A stretch of 64,000 nt of DNA from Sinomonas cyclohexanicum. GTDB lineage: Bacteria > Actinomycetota > Actinomycetes > Actinomycetales > Micrococcaceae. The stretch lies in the NCBI RefSeq assembly GCF_020886775.1, contig NZ_AP024525.1, positions 2,480,001 through 2,544,000 of the forward strand, read 5' to 3'. Under the pieces are notes generated by a model. It saw only the letters and a list, made by a program, of their open reading frames with translations, ran no database searches and was not told where the DNA came from. Positions within the stretch are counted from its first letter, which is position 1. Each line of letters opens with the position of its first letter. Positions 9,901 to 17,333 of the stretch are shown in pieces. The position numbers and the translations under genes are program-made.

Positions 9901-10544
9901 GCTCGGCGCGCCACCTGCGCCTGCCGGCCGAGGGGGCCGAGCTGCCGGCGAAGCTCGGCGGTGAGGTCCCCGAGCCGGGAGAGGTTTGCCTGCATCGCCT
10001 CGAGCTTGCGGACGGTGCGCTCCTTGCGGCGCCGGTGCTTGAGGATGCCCGCGGCCTCCTCGATGAAGCCGCGGCGGTCCTCCGGCGTGGCATGCAGGAC
10101 CCGGTCGAGCTGGCCCTGCCCCACGATCACGTGCATCTCCCGGCCCAGGCCGGAGTCGGACAGGAGCTCCTGGATGTCCAGGAGTCGGCAGGGGCTGCCG
10201 TTGATGGCGTACTCCGAGCCGCCTGCGCGGAAGAGTGTGCGAGAGATCGTGACCTCGGCGTACTCAATGGGGAGCGCGCCGTCCGCGTTGTCGATCGTCA
10301 GCGAGACGTGGGCGCGGCCCAGCGGGGGGCGCCCGGAGGTACCGGCAAAGATGACGTCCTCCATCTTGCCGCCACGCAGCGTCTTGGCGCCCTGCTCCCC
10401 CATGACCCACGCGAGCGCGTCCACGACGTTCGACTTGCCCGAGCCGTTGGGGCCGACGACGGCCGTCACGCCGGGCTCGAACTCGAATGTGGTGGCCGAG
10501 GCGAAGGACTTGAAGCCTCGGATCGTCAGGGTCTTAAGGTGCAA
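6918..10544 (-). CDS. smc: Chromosome segregation protein SMC
   Basis: 1208-residue condensin ATPase that compacts and segregates the chromosome with ScpA/ScpB. Order: Walker A GPNGSGKS (31-38), Q-loop region, long coiled coil rich in Glu/Ala/Arg (about 170-480), hinge (about 490-660), second coiled coil, then the signature LSLLSGGERSLTA and Walker B FYVMDEVEAALDD near the C-terminus. A TTG start at 10544 (MHLKTLTIRGFKSF) is chosen because this is where SMC homology begins; the frame stays open upstream but the extra residues look spurious. A GAGGAGG site lies about 10 bp before it. The hinge contains an unusual stretch (about 567-582, SGTQDPPPSASRVH) encoded by a dispersed DNA repeat. mutM is upstream and ftsY downstream. 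Confidence 0.96.
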   Translation of the reverse strand: MHLKTLTIRGFKSFASATTFEFEPGVTAVVGPNGSGKSNVVDALAWVMGEQGAKTLRGGKMEDVIFAGTSGRPPLGRAHVSLTIDNADGALPIEYAEVTISRTLFRAGGSEYAINGSPCRLLDIQELLSDSGLGREMHVIVGQGQLDRVLHATPEDRRGFIEEAAGILKHRRRKERTVRKLEAMQANLSRLGDLTAELRRQLGPLGRQAQVARRAQTIQADVRDARARLLADDLVTLRTAMEQEEADLSALDARRAAVQGELDAGQREQAEAERSAAAATPLVNASRDTWYRLSQGRERLRALASLAEERRRLLGSSEPPSRGRDPEALQRQADELRLELEAAADAVEMRAEVLAEAEGARVTAEEAATAEDRRHTALLRAQADRREGLARLGGQVAAVRSRVEAAEGEIGRLRENLAGAAERQRAARSDYTALENQIAGVEAGEEDLDTAYEGAAAELAEAEAEREALLERRRRAAAAKQAHEARIEALQTGFKDRDATGTVAAGARGVLGRVADLVRVEPGFEAAAAAVLGPFAEGLAMAGAEAAREALEALRLDDAGQAALLHPVSGTQDPPPSASRVHIDAPIDRSGYALPEGARWLSDVLAPDHRIAGAVAHLVRQAAVVRTLAEAIALAGKHPELTVVTHDGDLVTAAGMRGGSSGAPSTMELQGLLEAARAAHASAQAEYERCGFALSGAQEREREARERADTALAALNDSDARFAAVAEKLAALGTQLRGAAAEEERQRSALEAARTQLEAEQVALEAAAERLELAEEAPDAQEPDAQDRDRLQAEAATARARELEARLALRAAEEQHRSLQARVQSLERAAESERRAAEEARRRAEHRSREAARAASVAQAARIGLARMDRAVDDAASARDEAEALRAELDAKLGSLRGRNGELARELAGLNDAAHRDELARAEQRLRLEALAERAVDELGLAADELIRGFGPDRPVPVPLEEGSDKWAALRVEVDDDGQPLEGGVPFVRAEQEKRLKKAERDLAALGKVNPLALEEFAALEERHRFLATQLEDLQKSRKDLLQIIAEVDERVQKVFAEAFADTSVQFERVFGRLFPGGEGRLVLTDPDDLLGTGIEVEARPAGKKIKRLSLLSGGERSLTAVALLVAIFKARPSPFYVMDEVEAALDDTNLGRLITIFEELRESSQLIVITHQKRTMEVADALYGVSMRGDGVSTVISQKLDRVDVGA
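8799..8845. repeat. GTGTACCCGAGACG direct repeat inside smc
   Basis: GTGTACCCGAGACG occurs at 8799-8812 and again at 8831-8844, 32 bp apart, within the SMC hinge coding region. In the smc frame the copies are read in different registers (VSGTQ and SRVHI). The core GTACCCGAGA also forms the intergenic element at 61332-61396 with nearly the same spacing, so this looks like a dispersed element that settled in-frame in a gene. Confidence 0.6.
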
Positions 10545-10625
10545 GGGTCCGCGGGCCTCCTCTCGTGTCCTGTATGTGCCCTCGGCATGGTGGCATTGTG
10601 CCACCGGGCGCCGACAGAACTCGCG

Positions 10626-11585
10626 CTACCAGCGGGCGTTGCGCGGAACCGGCTGGCACCGTGTGCACCGGTACGAGGACCGGTTCATGAACTGCTCGCG
10701 GACCACGACCCCCACCCGGCCCTCGGCCGCGCACCGCCGGCAGGGCAGACCGGCGCGGCCGTACGCGTCGAGCGAGCGCGCGAAGTAGCCGGACGCCCCA
10801 TTGACGTTGACATACAGCGAATCGAAGCTCGTGCCGCCGGCCGCGAGGGCCCTGTCCATGACATCGCGGACGGCGTCCACGAGGCGCTCCGTCTCGGGGC
10901 GGCGCAGCGTGTCCGTGGGCCTCGCGTAGTGGAGCCTCGCGGTCCAGAGGGCCTCGTCGGCGTAGATGTTCCCGATCCCGGAGATGAGCCGTTGATCCAG
11001 GAGCGCCCGCTTGATGCCCGTCCGCCGCGAGCGCAGGCGCTCGTGGAACGCGGGGGCGTCGAACAGCGGGTCGAGCGGGTCGCGTGCGATGTGGGCCGCC
11101 TCCGCGGGGACGAGCGGGAGGCGGGCCTCCGAGCGGCCGCCCGGGCCGCCGTCGTGCGTCGGAATCAGGGGCACGACGGCGAGCCCTCCGAAGATGCGCT
11201 GGTCCACGAAGCGGAGCTCGCCAGGCATGCCGTCCGCGTCGCTGAGCGAGAGGCGGACCTTGAGGTGCTTCTCGGCGGGCTGGTCGGCGTCCTCGACGAG
11301 GAGCTGGCCGCTCATGCCCAGATGCGCGAGGAGTGCGGTGTGCGGGACAAAGCCCGGATCCGCCGGATCGTCGTCGGGGCCGGCGAGCGGCATCCAGAGG
11401 TATTTGCCGCGGCGGGCCGCGTCGAGCACGCGGGCGCCTTCCAGCTGGCCGACGAAGTCCTCGGGCCCGAGGAGGTGCCGCCGCACGGACCGGGGGTCGA
11501 GGACGGCCGCGGCGTCGATGCGCCGTCCGGCCACCCAGGCGGCGAGGCCGCGGCGGACGACCTCGACTTCGGGGAGCTCGGGCAT
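10626..11585 (-). CDS. mutM: Formamidopyrimidine-DNA glycosylase (Fpg/MutM)
   Basis: 319 residues. It removes 8-oxoguanine and other oxidised purines and cuts the abasic strand. The start at 11585 gives [14 protein letters not shown], so after Met removal the catalytic Pro-Glu (PELPEVE) is at the N-terminus, as the mechanism requires. The C-terminal zinc finger is present (CRRC...CTRC within the last 45 residues), as is the helix-two-turn-helix region ([20 protein letters not shown]). The start lies 1 bp after the rnc stop (TGATATG), so translation is coupled; rnc and mutM are often paired in this phylum. It is somewhat longer than E. coli Fpg (269 residues), mostly through loops. Confidence 0.96.
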   Translation of the reverse strand: MPELPEVEVVRRGLAAWVAGRRIDAAAVLDPRSVRRHLLGPEDFVGQLEGARVLDAARRGKYLWMPLAGPDDDPADPGFVPHTALLAHLGMSGQLLVEDADQPAEKHLKVRLSLSDADGMPGELRFVDQRIFGGLAVVPLIPTHDGGPGGRSEARLPLVPAEAAHIARDPLDPLFDAPAFHERLRSRRTGIKRALLDQRLISGIGNIYADEALWTARLHYARPTDTLRRPETERLVDAVRDVMDRALAAGGTSFDSLYVNVNGASGYFARSLDAYGRAGLPCRRCAAEGRVGVVVREQFMNRSSYRCTRCQPVPRNARW

Positions 11586-11586
11586 A

Positions 11587-12321
11587 TCAGCCCGGCTGTT
11601 CGGCCGCAGCCTCAGCGGCAGTCCCCGCGGTCGATCCGCCCGCGGAGGGGCCGAGCACCTTCCACGCGTTCGCTGCGGACTGCTGCTCGGCCTCCTTCTT
11701 GGAGTTTCCGGTGCCCGTGCCGTACGGCGTACCGCCGATGAGGAGGGTCGCCGTGTAGACGCGGGCGTGGTCCGGCCCGTCACCCACCACGGCGTAGTGG
11801 ATCGCGCCGAGCTGCCGGTTCGCGGCCAGCTCCTGGATGTGGGTCTTCCAGTCGGTGCCGGCTCCGAGCACGGCGGCGTCCGCGAGGAGCGGCGTGACGA
11901 GCCCGACAACGAAATTCCGGGCCGTCTCGAGGCCATTGGAGATGAAGGTCGCGCCGATGAGCGCCTCCATCGTGTCCGCGAGGATCGAGGACTTGTTGTT
12001 CCCGCCCGTCACCTTCTCGCCCTGGCCGAGGAAGATGAACTCGCCCACGCCGAGGCGGCGGGCGATCGATGCGAGGGCGCGCGTGCTCACGACGGCGGCG
12101 CGCCGCTTGGCGAGGTCGCCCTCGCTCAGGCCGGGGTACTCCCGGTAGAGGAGCTCGGTCACGGAGAACCCGAGAATCGAGTCGCCGAGGAACTCGAGGC
12201 GCTCGTTGGTCGGGATTCCGCCGTTCTCGTACGCGTAGGAGCGGTGGGTCAGGGCAAGACGAAGCGTCTCGGCGTCGATGTCGACGCCGAGACGCTTCAG
12301 GAGCTCGTCATGAGCGATCAT
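11587..12321 (-). CDS. rnc: Ribonuclease III
   Basis: 244 residues, usual length. It cuts double-stranded RNA in rRNA maturation. The signature [13 protein letters not shown] (residues about 40-52) carries the acidic catalytic residues, and DTMEALIGA holds the second acidic pair. The C-terminal double-stranded RNA-binding domain ends with the typical [19 protein letters not shown]. It follows rpmF by 17 bp and is coupled to mutM. Confidence 0.97.
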   Translation of the reverse strand: MIAHDELLKRLGVDIDAETLRLALTHRSYAYENGGIPTNERLEFLGDSILGFSVTELLYREYPGLSEGDLAKRRAAVVSTRALASIARRLGVGEFIFLGQGEKVTGGNNKSSILADTMEALIGATFISNGLETARNFVVGLVTPLLADAAVLGAGTDWKTHIQELAANRQLGAIHYAVVGDGPDHARVYTATLLIGGTPYGTGTGNSKKEAEQQSAANAWKVLGPSAGGSTAGTAAEAAAEQPG

Positions 12322-12338
12322 GCGCGAGGACAGCCGAA

Positions 12339-12542
12339 TCAGACGTCGGCGACCTTGCGGCCCTTGTACTCAAGGAAGAGCTCGGTACCCGCGGAGTCGG
12401 TGACGACCTTGGCCTGGTGCGGCAGGCTGTAGGTCACGCGGCCGTTCTCGACGGTCTTGACCAGGGTCGGAACCGAGGCCTTCCACTGCGAGCGACGGGC
12501 GCGGGTATTCGAGCGAGACATCTTCCGCTTGGGAACAGCCAC
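12339..12542 (-). CDS. rpmF: 50S ribosomal protein L32
   Basis: 67 residues. The L32 N-terminus [21 protein letters not shown] is unmistakable. There is no CxxC zinc ribbon, so this is a zinc-independent L32 form; elsewhere in bacteria Zn-plus and Zn-minus forms coexist. It sits directly after yceD, the classic yceD-rpmF pairing. Start ATG 12542. Confidence 0.97.
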   Translation of the reverse strand: MAVPKRKMSRSNTRARRSQWKASVPTLVKTVENGRVTYSLPHQAKVVTDSAGTELFLEYKGRKVADV

Positions 12543-12572
12543 GGCTAACTCATTTCTCTCTTATGCCAACAC

Positions 12573-13100
12573 TTACTCATCGTCGTGCCGGTCTGGCTTT
12601 GCCAGATCTGCCAAGGCAGCCCACCGGGGGTCGACGACCTCATGGTGGTGCCCCGGCTCGTCCGCGAGGCGCACTCCGCATTCGGAGCACAGGCCCTCGC
12701 AGTCTTCCCGGCACACCGGCTGGAACGGCAGCAGCGGTACCACTGCGTCCCGCAACACCGGCTCAAGATCGATGGAATCGTGCTCGACTCGACGTTGCTC
12801 TTCATCGTCTTCTCCGTTCGAGAAGCCCATGCCCTCGAAGAAGAAAAGCTCTTGCACCTCGGTATCGAGTCCGTACTCGATGGGATCCAGGCAACGGCCA
12901 CACTCGCCCGTCACTGTGACGTGCGCCGTCCCCGAGACCAAGATCCCCTCGTGCACTGACTCGAACTTCAAGTCCAGATCCACAGGGGATCCTTCCTTGA
13001 CACCGATGAGCGCCACACCGAGTTCTCCCGGTGCGGGTACATGCTCCTCAAGGGTCCGCATAGTCCCGGGGCTGCGCCCGAGATCCTTGACGTCGAACAT
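12573..13100 (-). CDS. YceD family protein (DUF177)
   Basis: 175 residues from ATG 13100 (MFDVKDLGRSPG); a TTG one codon earlier is a possible alternative. DUF177 proteins are encoded next to rpmF in most bacteria and have been linked to 23S rRNA processing and ribosome assembly. Four cysteines are visible (CGRCLDP in mid-protein, CREDCEGLCSECG near the C-terminus), a likely zinc site. The acidic C-terminus (DRHDDE) is typical. First gene of the yceD-rpmF-rnc-mutM-smc-ftsY run. Confidence 0.9.
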   Translation of the reverse strand: MFDVKDLGRSPGTMRTLEEHVPAPGELGVALIGVKEGSPVDLDLKFESVHEGILVSGTAHVTVTGECGRCLDPIEYGLDTEVQELFFFEGMGFSNGEDDEEQRRVEHDSIDLEPVLRDAVVPLLPFQPVCREDCEGLCSECGVRLADEPGHHHEVVDPRWAALADLAKPDRHDDE

Positions 13101-13159
13101 CAAAGGCGAACGTGCTCCGCGCTTAATGAGAACTCCTGTAGAACATAGACCGACACACC

Positions 13160-13188
13160 ATCCTAGCCGCTGCGGCGGCAGGCCCCAA
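13160..13188 (-). promoter_or_regulatory. Candidate promoter for the yceD-rpmF operon
   Basis: On the minus strand TTGGGG (13183-13188) is followed after 17 bp by TAGGAT (13160-13165), about 60 bp before the yceD start. The -10 is good for a vegetative sigma factor; the -35 matches only in TTG. Prediction only. Confidence 0.35.
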
Positions 13189-13274
13189 AATGGAGCGCCC
13201 CAGCCTCGGACGGACGGCGTGCTGCTGGCTGTGCCCGTCTATTCTATGCCCTGAGCGCCGCGGGGCCGGTGACC

Positions 13275-13757
13275 TCAGCGCTCCGGGCGCGTCTCGGCCA
13301 AGCGGACCAGGACGGACCGCGGCACGTACTCGGAGACGTCCCCACCGAGGTCGTGGACCTCCTTGACCAGAGTCGAGGACAAGTGCACGTAGTGGGCCTC
13401 CGCCGGCAGGAACACGGTCTCGACGCCCGTGAGCTGGCGGTTCATGATCGCCATCGGCAGCTCGTAGTCGAAGTCCGACGACGAGCGGAGGCCCTTGACG
13501 ATCGCGCTCGCCCCACGCTCGCGGCAGTACTCCGCGAGGAGGCCCTCGCCCATCGGCTCGACAAGGATCCCGCTGATCGCCCCGAGCGTCCGCCGCGCCA
13601 TCGTGAGGCGCTCCTCGAGGCCGAACCGGTACTTCTTGGCGTAGTTCGTCGAGACGGCGACGATGACCTCGTCGAAGAGGTTCGCAGCCCGCGCGATCAC
13701 CTCGAGATGCCCGTTGTGGATGGGATCGAAGGAGCCAGGGCACACTGCGCGTCGCAT
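13275..13757 (-). CDS. coaD: Phosphopantetheine adenylyltransferase
   Basis: 160 residues, the standard CoaD length. It makes dephospho-CoA from 4'-phosphopantetheine and ATP. The nucleotidyltransferase motif is GSFDPIHNGHLEVI (residues about 8-21); FGLEERLTMARR and the later KGLRSSSDFDYELPMAIMNRQL are typical of CoaD. The frame continues far upstream, but homology starts at MRRAVCPGSFDP (13757). In many actinobacteria coaD is next to rsmD; here an aminotransferase and a PABS-type gene lie between them on the other strand. Confidence 0.96.
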   Translation of the reverse strand: MRRAVCPGSFDPIHNGHLEVIARAANLFDEVIVAVSTNYAKKYRFGLEERLTMARRTLGAISGILVEPMGEGLLAEYCRERGASAIVKGLRSSSDFDYELPMAIMNRQLTGVETVFLPAEAHYVHLSSTLVKEVHDLGGDVSEYVPRSVLVRLAETRPER

Positions 13758-13826
13758 ACCGCCAAGATAGTGCATGCCCTCCGGCCGTCGGCCCTCCATG
13801 ACGCCCGGCGCGGCTAGCATGGGCGG

Positions 13827-15038
13827 ATGAGTACCCGAGAGCAGCACTCCGCGTGGCGGCGCACAGCCGCGGGGGCCAACCTCCTCGGCCCGGACGGGAC
13901 ACTGGGCGTGACGATCTTCGAGGAGATGACCTCCCTCGCCGTGCGCCACGGCGCGGTCAACCTCGGCCAAGGGTTCCCCGACGAGGACGGGCCGGCGGAG
14001 ATGGCCGACGCCGCGCGCACGGCCATCCTGCACGGGGCAAACCAGTACGCGCCGGGCCAGGGCATCCCCCGCCTGCGCGAGGCGGTCGCCGCGCACCAGG
14101 CGCGCTTCTACGGGATCCGCCTCGATCCGTACCGCGAGGCCATCATCACAACGGGCGCGACCGAGGGCATCGCCGCGTCGGTCCTGGCCCTCGCGGGCCC
14201 AGGGGACGAGGTGCTCACCTTCGAGCCGTTCTACGACTCATACGGGGCCATGATCGGCCTCGCCGGCGCCGAGCACGTGACGGTCCCGCTGCACGCGCCG
14301 CGGTTCCAGCCGGACCTCGACGAGCTCGCTGCGGCATTCAGCGCACGGACGCGGCTCGTCATCGTGAACAACCCGCACAATCCGACCGGCGCCGTGTTCG
14401 GCACGGACGTGCTGGCGAGGATCGTCGAGCTCGCCGCAGCGCACGACGCCGTGATCGTCACCGACGAGGTCTACGAGCACCTTGTCTTCGGCGAACCGCA
14501 CGTCCCCGTCGCGACGCTCCCGGGCGCGGCCGAGCGGACGCTCACGATCTCCTCGGCGGGGAAGACGTTCTCCTTCACCGGCTGGAAGGTCGGGTGGGTC
14601 ACGGGTCCCGAGGAACTGGTCGCGAGGGTCCGCACCATCAAGCAGTTCCTCACGTACAGTTCCGGCACGCCGTTCCAGGAGGCCGTGGCCCTCGGCCTGG
14701 GCTTCCCTGACGAGTTCTTCCACGGCATCGCGCACACGCTGCGGGCCAAACGGGACATCCTCGCCGAGGGACTGCAGTCCGCCGGTCTGGACGTGTTCCT
14801 CCCGGACGGCACCTACTTCATCACCGCAGACACGGCTGCGCTCGGATTCGACGACGCACTCGACCTCGCGCGGCGGCTTCCCGAACTCGTCGGGGTCGCC
14901 GCGATCCCGGTGTCGGTGTTCTGCCACGACGACGGCGCGCGGCGCACCCGCTCGCTGCTGCGGTTCGCGTTCTGCAAGAAGGAGCCGCTCCTGGCCGAGG
15001 CGGCCGCCCGCCTCTCGCGGCTGTCGGAGCTCGTGTGA
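13827..15038 (+). CDS. PLP-dependent aminotransferase, class I/II (DapC/Rv0858c-like)
   Basis: 403-residue fold-type I aminotransferase. Recognisable blocks: AVNLGQGFPDEDGP (43-56), substrate/PLP loop NNPHNPTGAVF (181-191), ITDEVYEHL-like VTDEVYEHLVF (211-221) and the PLP lysine in SSAGKTFSFTGWKVGW (Lys246). The sequence closely resembles what I recall of M. tuberculosis Rv0858c, characterised as N-succinyldiaminopimelate aminotransferase (DapC) of lysine synthesis. Kynurenine or methionine aminotransferases are the main alternatives, so I assign no symbol. It overlaps the next gene by 4 bp (GTGA), suggesting coupled translation. Confidence 0.85.
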   Translation: MSTREQHSAWRRTAAGANLLGPDGTLGVTIFEEMTSLAVRHGAVNLGQGFPDEDGPAEMADAARTAILHGANQYAPGQGIPRLREAVAAHQARFYGIRLDPYREAIITTGATEGIAASVLALAGPGDEVLTFEPFYDSYGAMIGLAGAEHVTVPLHAPRFQPDLDELAAAFSARTRLVIVNNPHNPTGAVFGTDVLARIVELAAAHDAVIVTDEVYEHLVFGEPHVPVATLPGAAERTLTISSAGKTFSFTGWKVGWVTGPEELVARVRTIKQFLTYSSGTPFQEAVALGLGFPDEFFHGIAHTLRAKRDILAEGLQSAGLDVFLPDGTYFITADTAALGFDDALDLARRLPELVGVAAIPVSVFCHDDGARRTRSLLRFAFCKKEPLLAEAAARLSRLSELV

Positions 15039-15826
15039 GCGGTCCGGGCAGGCGGCCCCTGGCCTCCCGCTACCTGCGGGGCATCGGGGCGCACGCGAGT
15101 GTCGAACCCGACGAGCACGTCCGGGGCGCCTACGTGCTCGCGATCGGCGGCGCGGAGCAGTCCCATGTGGACCTCAACGACCCGTCGCACGTGTTCTACG
15201 CGTACCTGCGCCGCATCGCGAACGTCGTGGACCTCATCGCCCCTCCGGGCGAGCCCATCCGCGCCCTGCACCTCGGGGCGGGGGCACTCACCCTCGCACG
15301 GTACATCGAGGCGACCCGGCCCGGATCCGTGCAGTCCGCAGTCGAGCTCGAGCGAGAGCTCGCCGACTTCGTCCTCGAGCAGCTCCCCCTCGCCCCGGGC
15401 ACCGACCTGTTGGTACACCTCGGGGACGCCCGCTGGACCCTCCCGGACGTTGCCGGCCGCGGGCCGTTCGACGTCGTGGTGCTCGACATCTTCTCCGGCC
15501 CCGAGGCACCCGGCCACATCGCCCACCGGGACTTCTACGCGGAGGCAGCGGGGCTCCTGTCCGAGCGCGGGGCGCTGATCGTGAACATCGGCGACGATCC
15601 GCCGCTGACCCTCGTGCGGTCCCAGTTGGCCGCGATGCGCGGAGTCTTCCCGGAGGTGGCCGCACTCGCCGAGCCGGACATGTTCACCGCAAGGTTCCCG
15701 GGGAACATCGTGGCAATCGGCCTGACCGGGGCCTGGCCTGAGGCGTGGACCGCGGCCCTGGCCGCAGCCGGGCCGTACCCGACGCGGCTGGCCCGAGGCA
15801 CAGACCTGGACCCCCTCGCGGGCTGA
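15035..15826 (+). CDS. Spermidine-synthase-like (PABS fold) protein
   Basis: 263 residues from a GTG that overlaps the aminotransferase stop. Rossmann methyltransferase-like fold: the SAM/dcSAM loop is replaced by LHLGAGALTLARYIEATRPG, the acidic beta-2 end is VELERELADFV, and LDIFSGPEAPGHIAHRDFY follows where the spermidine synthase catalytic Asp region lies. The glycine-rich loop (LGAGAL) departs from the LGGGDG of true aminopropyltransferases, so polyamine synthesis is doubtful. Many actinobacteria carry such orphan PABS proteins of unknown role. Coupling to an aminotransferase is the main clue to its job. Confidence 0.75.
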   Translation: MSGPGRRPLASRYLRGIGAHASVEPDEHVRGAYVLAIGGAEQSHVDLNDPSHVFYAYLRRIANVVDLIAPPGEPIRALHLGAGALTLARYIEATRPGSVQSAVELERELADFVLEQLPLAPGTDLLVHLGDARWTLPDVAGRGPFDVVVLDIFSGPEAPGHIAHRDFYAEAAGLLSERGALIVNIGDDPPLTLVRSQLAAMRGVFPEVAALAEPDMFTARFPGNIVAIGLTGAWPEAWTAALAAAGPYPTRLARGTDLDPLAG

Positions 15827-15874
15827 CGCTCGCCGACGCGACCATGCGCGGCCAGCCGGTCCGGGCGATCGGGG

Positions 15875-16117
15875 TCAGCTCGCGAGCTTCTGCTCCGCGA
15901 GGCGCTTGACCCACTCCGGGGTGGGGCGGTGGAGGCGCTCGTCCAGGACCACACGGAGCTTGGCGGCCGCGATCTGGACGCGGCGGTCCGACGCGCCCGG
16001 CCGGCGCTCTCGCGTCTGGTCCTCGCCCTGCCGTCCGGCACCCTCGTGGCCGGCGCCCTCGTCGGGAAGCTCGGTGCTGCCCTCGGTGTCCCTGTTCACC
16101 GTGTCTCCTTCACTCAC
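15875..16117 (-). CDS. Small hypothetical protein, 80 residues
   Basis: Not recognised by name. An acidic, Gly/Glu-rich disordered N-terminal half is followed by a basic helical C-terminal half (RRVQIAAAKLRVVLDERL, then TPEWVKRLAEQKLAS). GTG start at 16117 with GGAGG 8 bp upstream; a second GTG six codons in has its own AAGGAGA. The contrast between a variable acidic head and a compact basic tail suggests a real, small soluble protein. Function unknown. Confidence 0.55.
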   Translation of the reverse strand: MSEGDTVNRDTEGSTELPDEGAGHEGAGRQGEDQTRERRPGASDRRVQIAAAKLRVVLDERLHRPTPEWVKRLAEQKLAS

Positions 16118-16182
16118 ATCTGCCCCTCCAGTATCGCCCGAGCACGCGGAGGCCGTCCATGTCCGCCTCTGAGTGCGGTCGT

Positions 16183-16674
16183 CTAGGCGCCGTCATCGCC
16201 GAGCTCCTCGTCCAGCCCAGCATCCTCGGCCTCGGCGATCGGCTCGACCCACACCGCGTCGAGCAGCTCGAGCTCCTCGTCGCTCGCGATGAGGTCGCTC
16301 TTCGCGAGGCTCGCGAGCACCATCGTTCCCATGACCGCGAGCTGCGGGTCCGGGGAAACCGAGGCCTCCAGGGCCCACTCGGTACGGCGCCAGAACTCGG
16401 CCCGCCGGTCCGAGTACGAACGCTGGCGGATCGTGCTCAGCCCCACGATCGCCGCGACCACGGCGGCGGCGAGCGTCCCCACGGGCGCGAGGGCAGAGAC
16501 GATCTCCCACCAGTGCGGTTCAACGACGGCCGCGGCCCCCGCCGTCGGGGGCAGAGCCGACAGGGGCAGAGCCGTCAGGTGCAAACCAGCCGGCGGCAGC
16601 ACCGCCGTCGTGCCCGTCAAGGCCGTGCGCGTGAGGGCAGTGCCGCCGAACAGAGCGGCGCTGTCGAAGATCAT
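16183..16674 (-). CDS. Hypothetical membrane-anchored protein coupled to rsmD
   Basis: 163 residues. The start codon overlaps the rsmD stop (ATGA at 16671-16674), which is the main support that it is translated. An Ala/Thr/Leu-rich N-terminal 50 residues, then HWWEIVSALAPVGTLAAAVVAAIVGLSTIRQ, a probable single membrane helix (about 55-84), then a charged cytoplasmic region (RAEFWRRTEWALEAS) and a very acidic tail. The C-terminal half (MGTMVLASLAKSDLIASDEELELLDAVW) looks conserved in style, but I cannot name a family. Confidence 0.6.
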   Translation of the reverse strand: MIFDSAALFGGTALTRTALTGTTAVLPPAGLHLTALPLSALPPTAGAAAVVEPHWWEIVSALAPVGTLAAAVVAAIVGLSTIRQRSYSDRRAEFWRRTEWALEASVSPDPQLAVMGTMVLASLAKSDLIASDEELELLDAVWVEPIAEAEDAGLDEELGDDGA

Positions 16675-17291
16675 GGCGCAACGCTACCGGTGGACTCCGA
16701 CGCTTCAGCGTCGACGTCGGGCTCCGGGCGGGGCTCGGCGAACCACAGGTGCGTCTCGCCGTACTTGCGGTCCGCGTAGTGCACGAGGTGGCGCGGCCAC
16801 GCGGGTTCCGGCGAGCGGGCCGAGCGCTCCACGACGACGAGCGCGTCCGCGGCAAGGTGCGGGGCCAGTGCCTCGAGGACGCGGGCCAGCTGGTCCTCGC
16901 CCAGGGGGTAGGGCGGATCCAGGAAGACGAGGTCCCAGTGGCGGCCCTCGATGGTCGACTCGAGGAAGGCGCCGACCTTCCCGCGGTGCACGGTGACGGC
17001 ACGGCGGCCCACGGCGTCGTTCACGGTGCGCGCGTTGCGCTGGCAGATGCCCACGGCCTTCGCGTCCGACTCCACGAGCTCGGCCGTGGAGGCACCACGG
17101 CTCACGGCCTCGACCCCCAGGGCGCCGGAGCCTGCGTAGAGGTCCAGGACCCTGGCCCGGGAGATCATCCCCAGGGCCTCGAGGCGCGAGAACAGCGCCT
17201 CCTTGACACGGTCCGTGGTGGGGCGGGTCCCCGAGCCGGGAACGGACACGAGGGGGGTCCCCCCGCAGATTCCGGCGATGATCCTGCTCAT
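16671..17291 (-). CDS. rsmD: 16S rRNA (guanine966-N2)-methyltransferase RsmD
   Basis: 206 residues. It methylates G966 of 16S rRNA with SAM. N-terminal MSRIIAGICGGTPL and RPTTDRVKEALFSRLE are typical; the SAM loop is LDLYAGSGALGVEAVSRG (about 50-67) and the catalytic N6/N2 methylase motif is FLDPPYPLGED (NPPY-type DPPY). 42 bp separate it from recG upstream, a common actinobacterial pair. Confidence 0.95.
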   Translation of the reverse strand: MSRIIAGICGGTPLVSVPGSGTRPTTDRVKEALFSRLEALGMISRARVLDLYAGSGALGVEAVSRGASTAELVESDAKAVGICQRNARTVNDAVGRRAVTVHRGKVGAFLESTIEGRHWDLVFLDPPYPLGEDQLARVLEALAPHLAADALVVVERSARSPEPAWPRHLVHYADRKYGETHLWFAEPRPEPDVDAEASESTGSVAP

Positions 17292-17333
17292 CGCACCGCC
17301 CGAGCCGTCGCGCCGGTCGGTAACGGAAGGGTC

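Noticed and set aside
8829-11741. Open frame of 970 codons on the plus strand across smc and mutM
   Set aside because: Shadow of smc and mutM on the other strand with composition typical of antisense frames.
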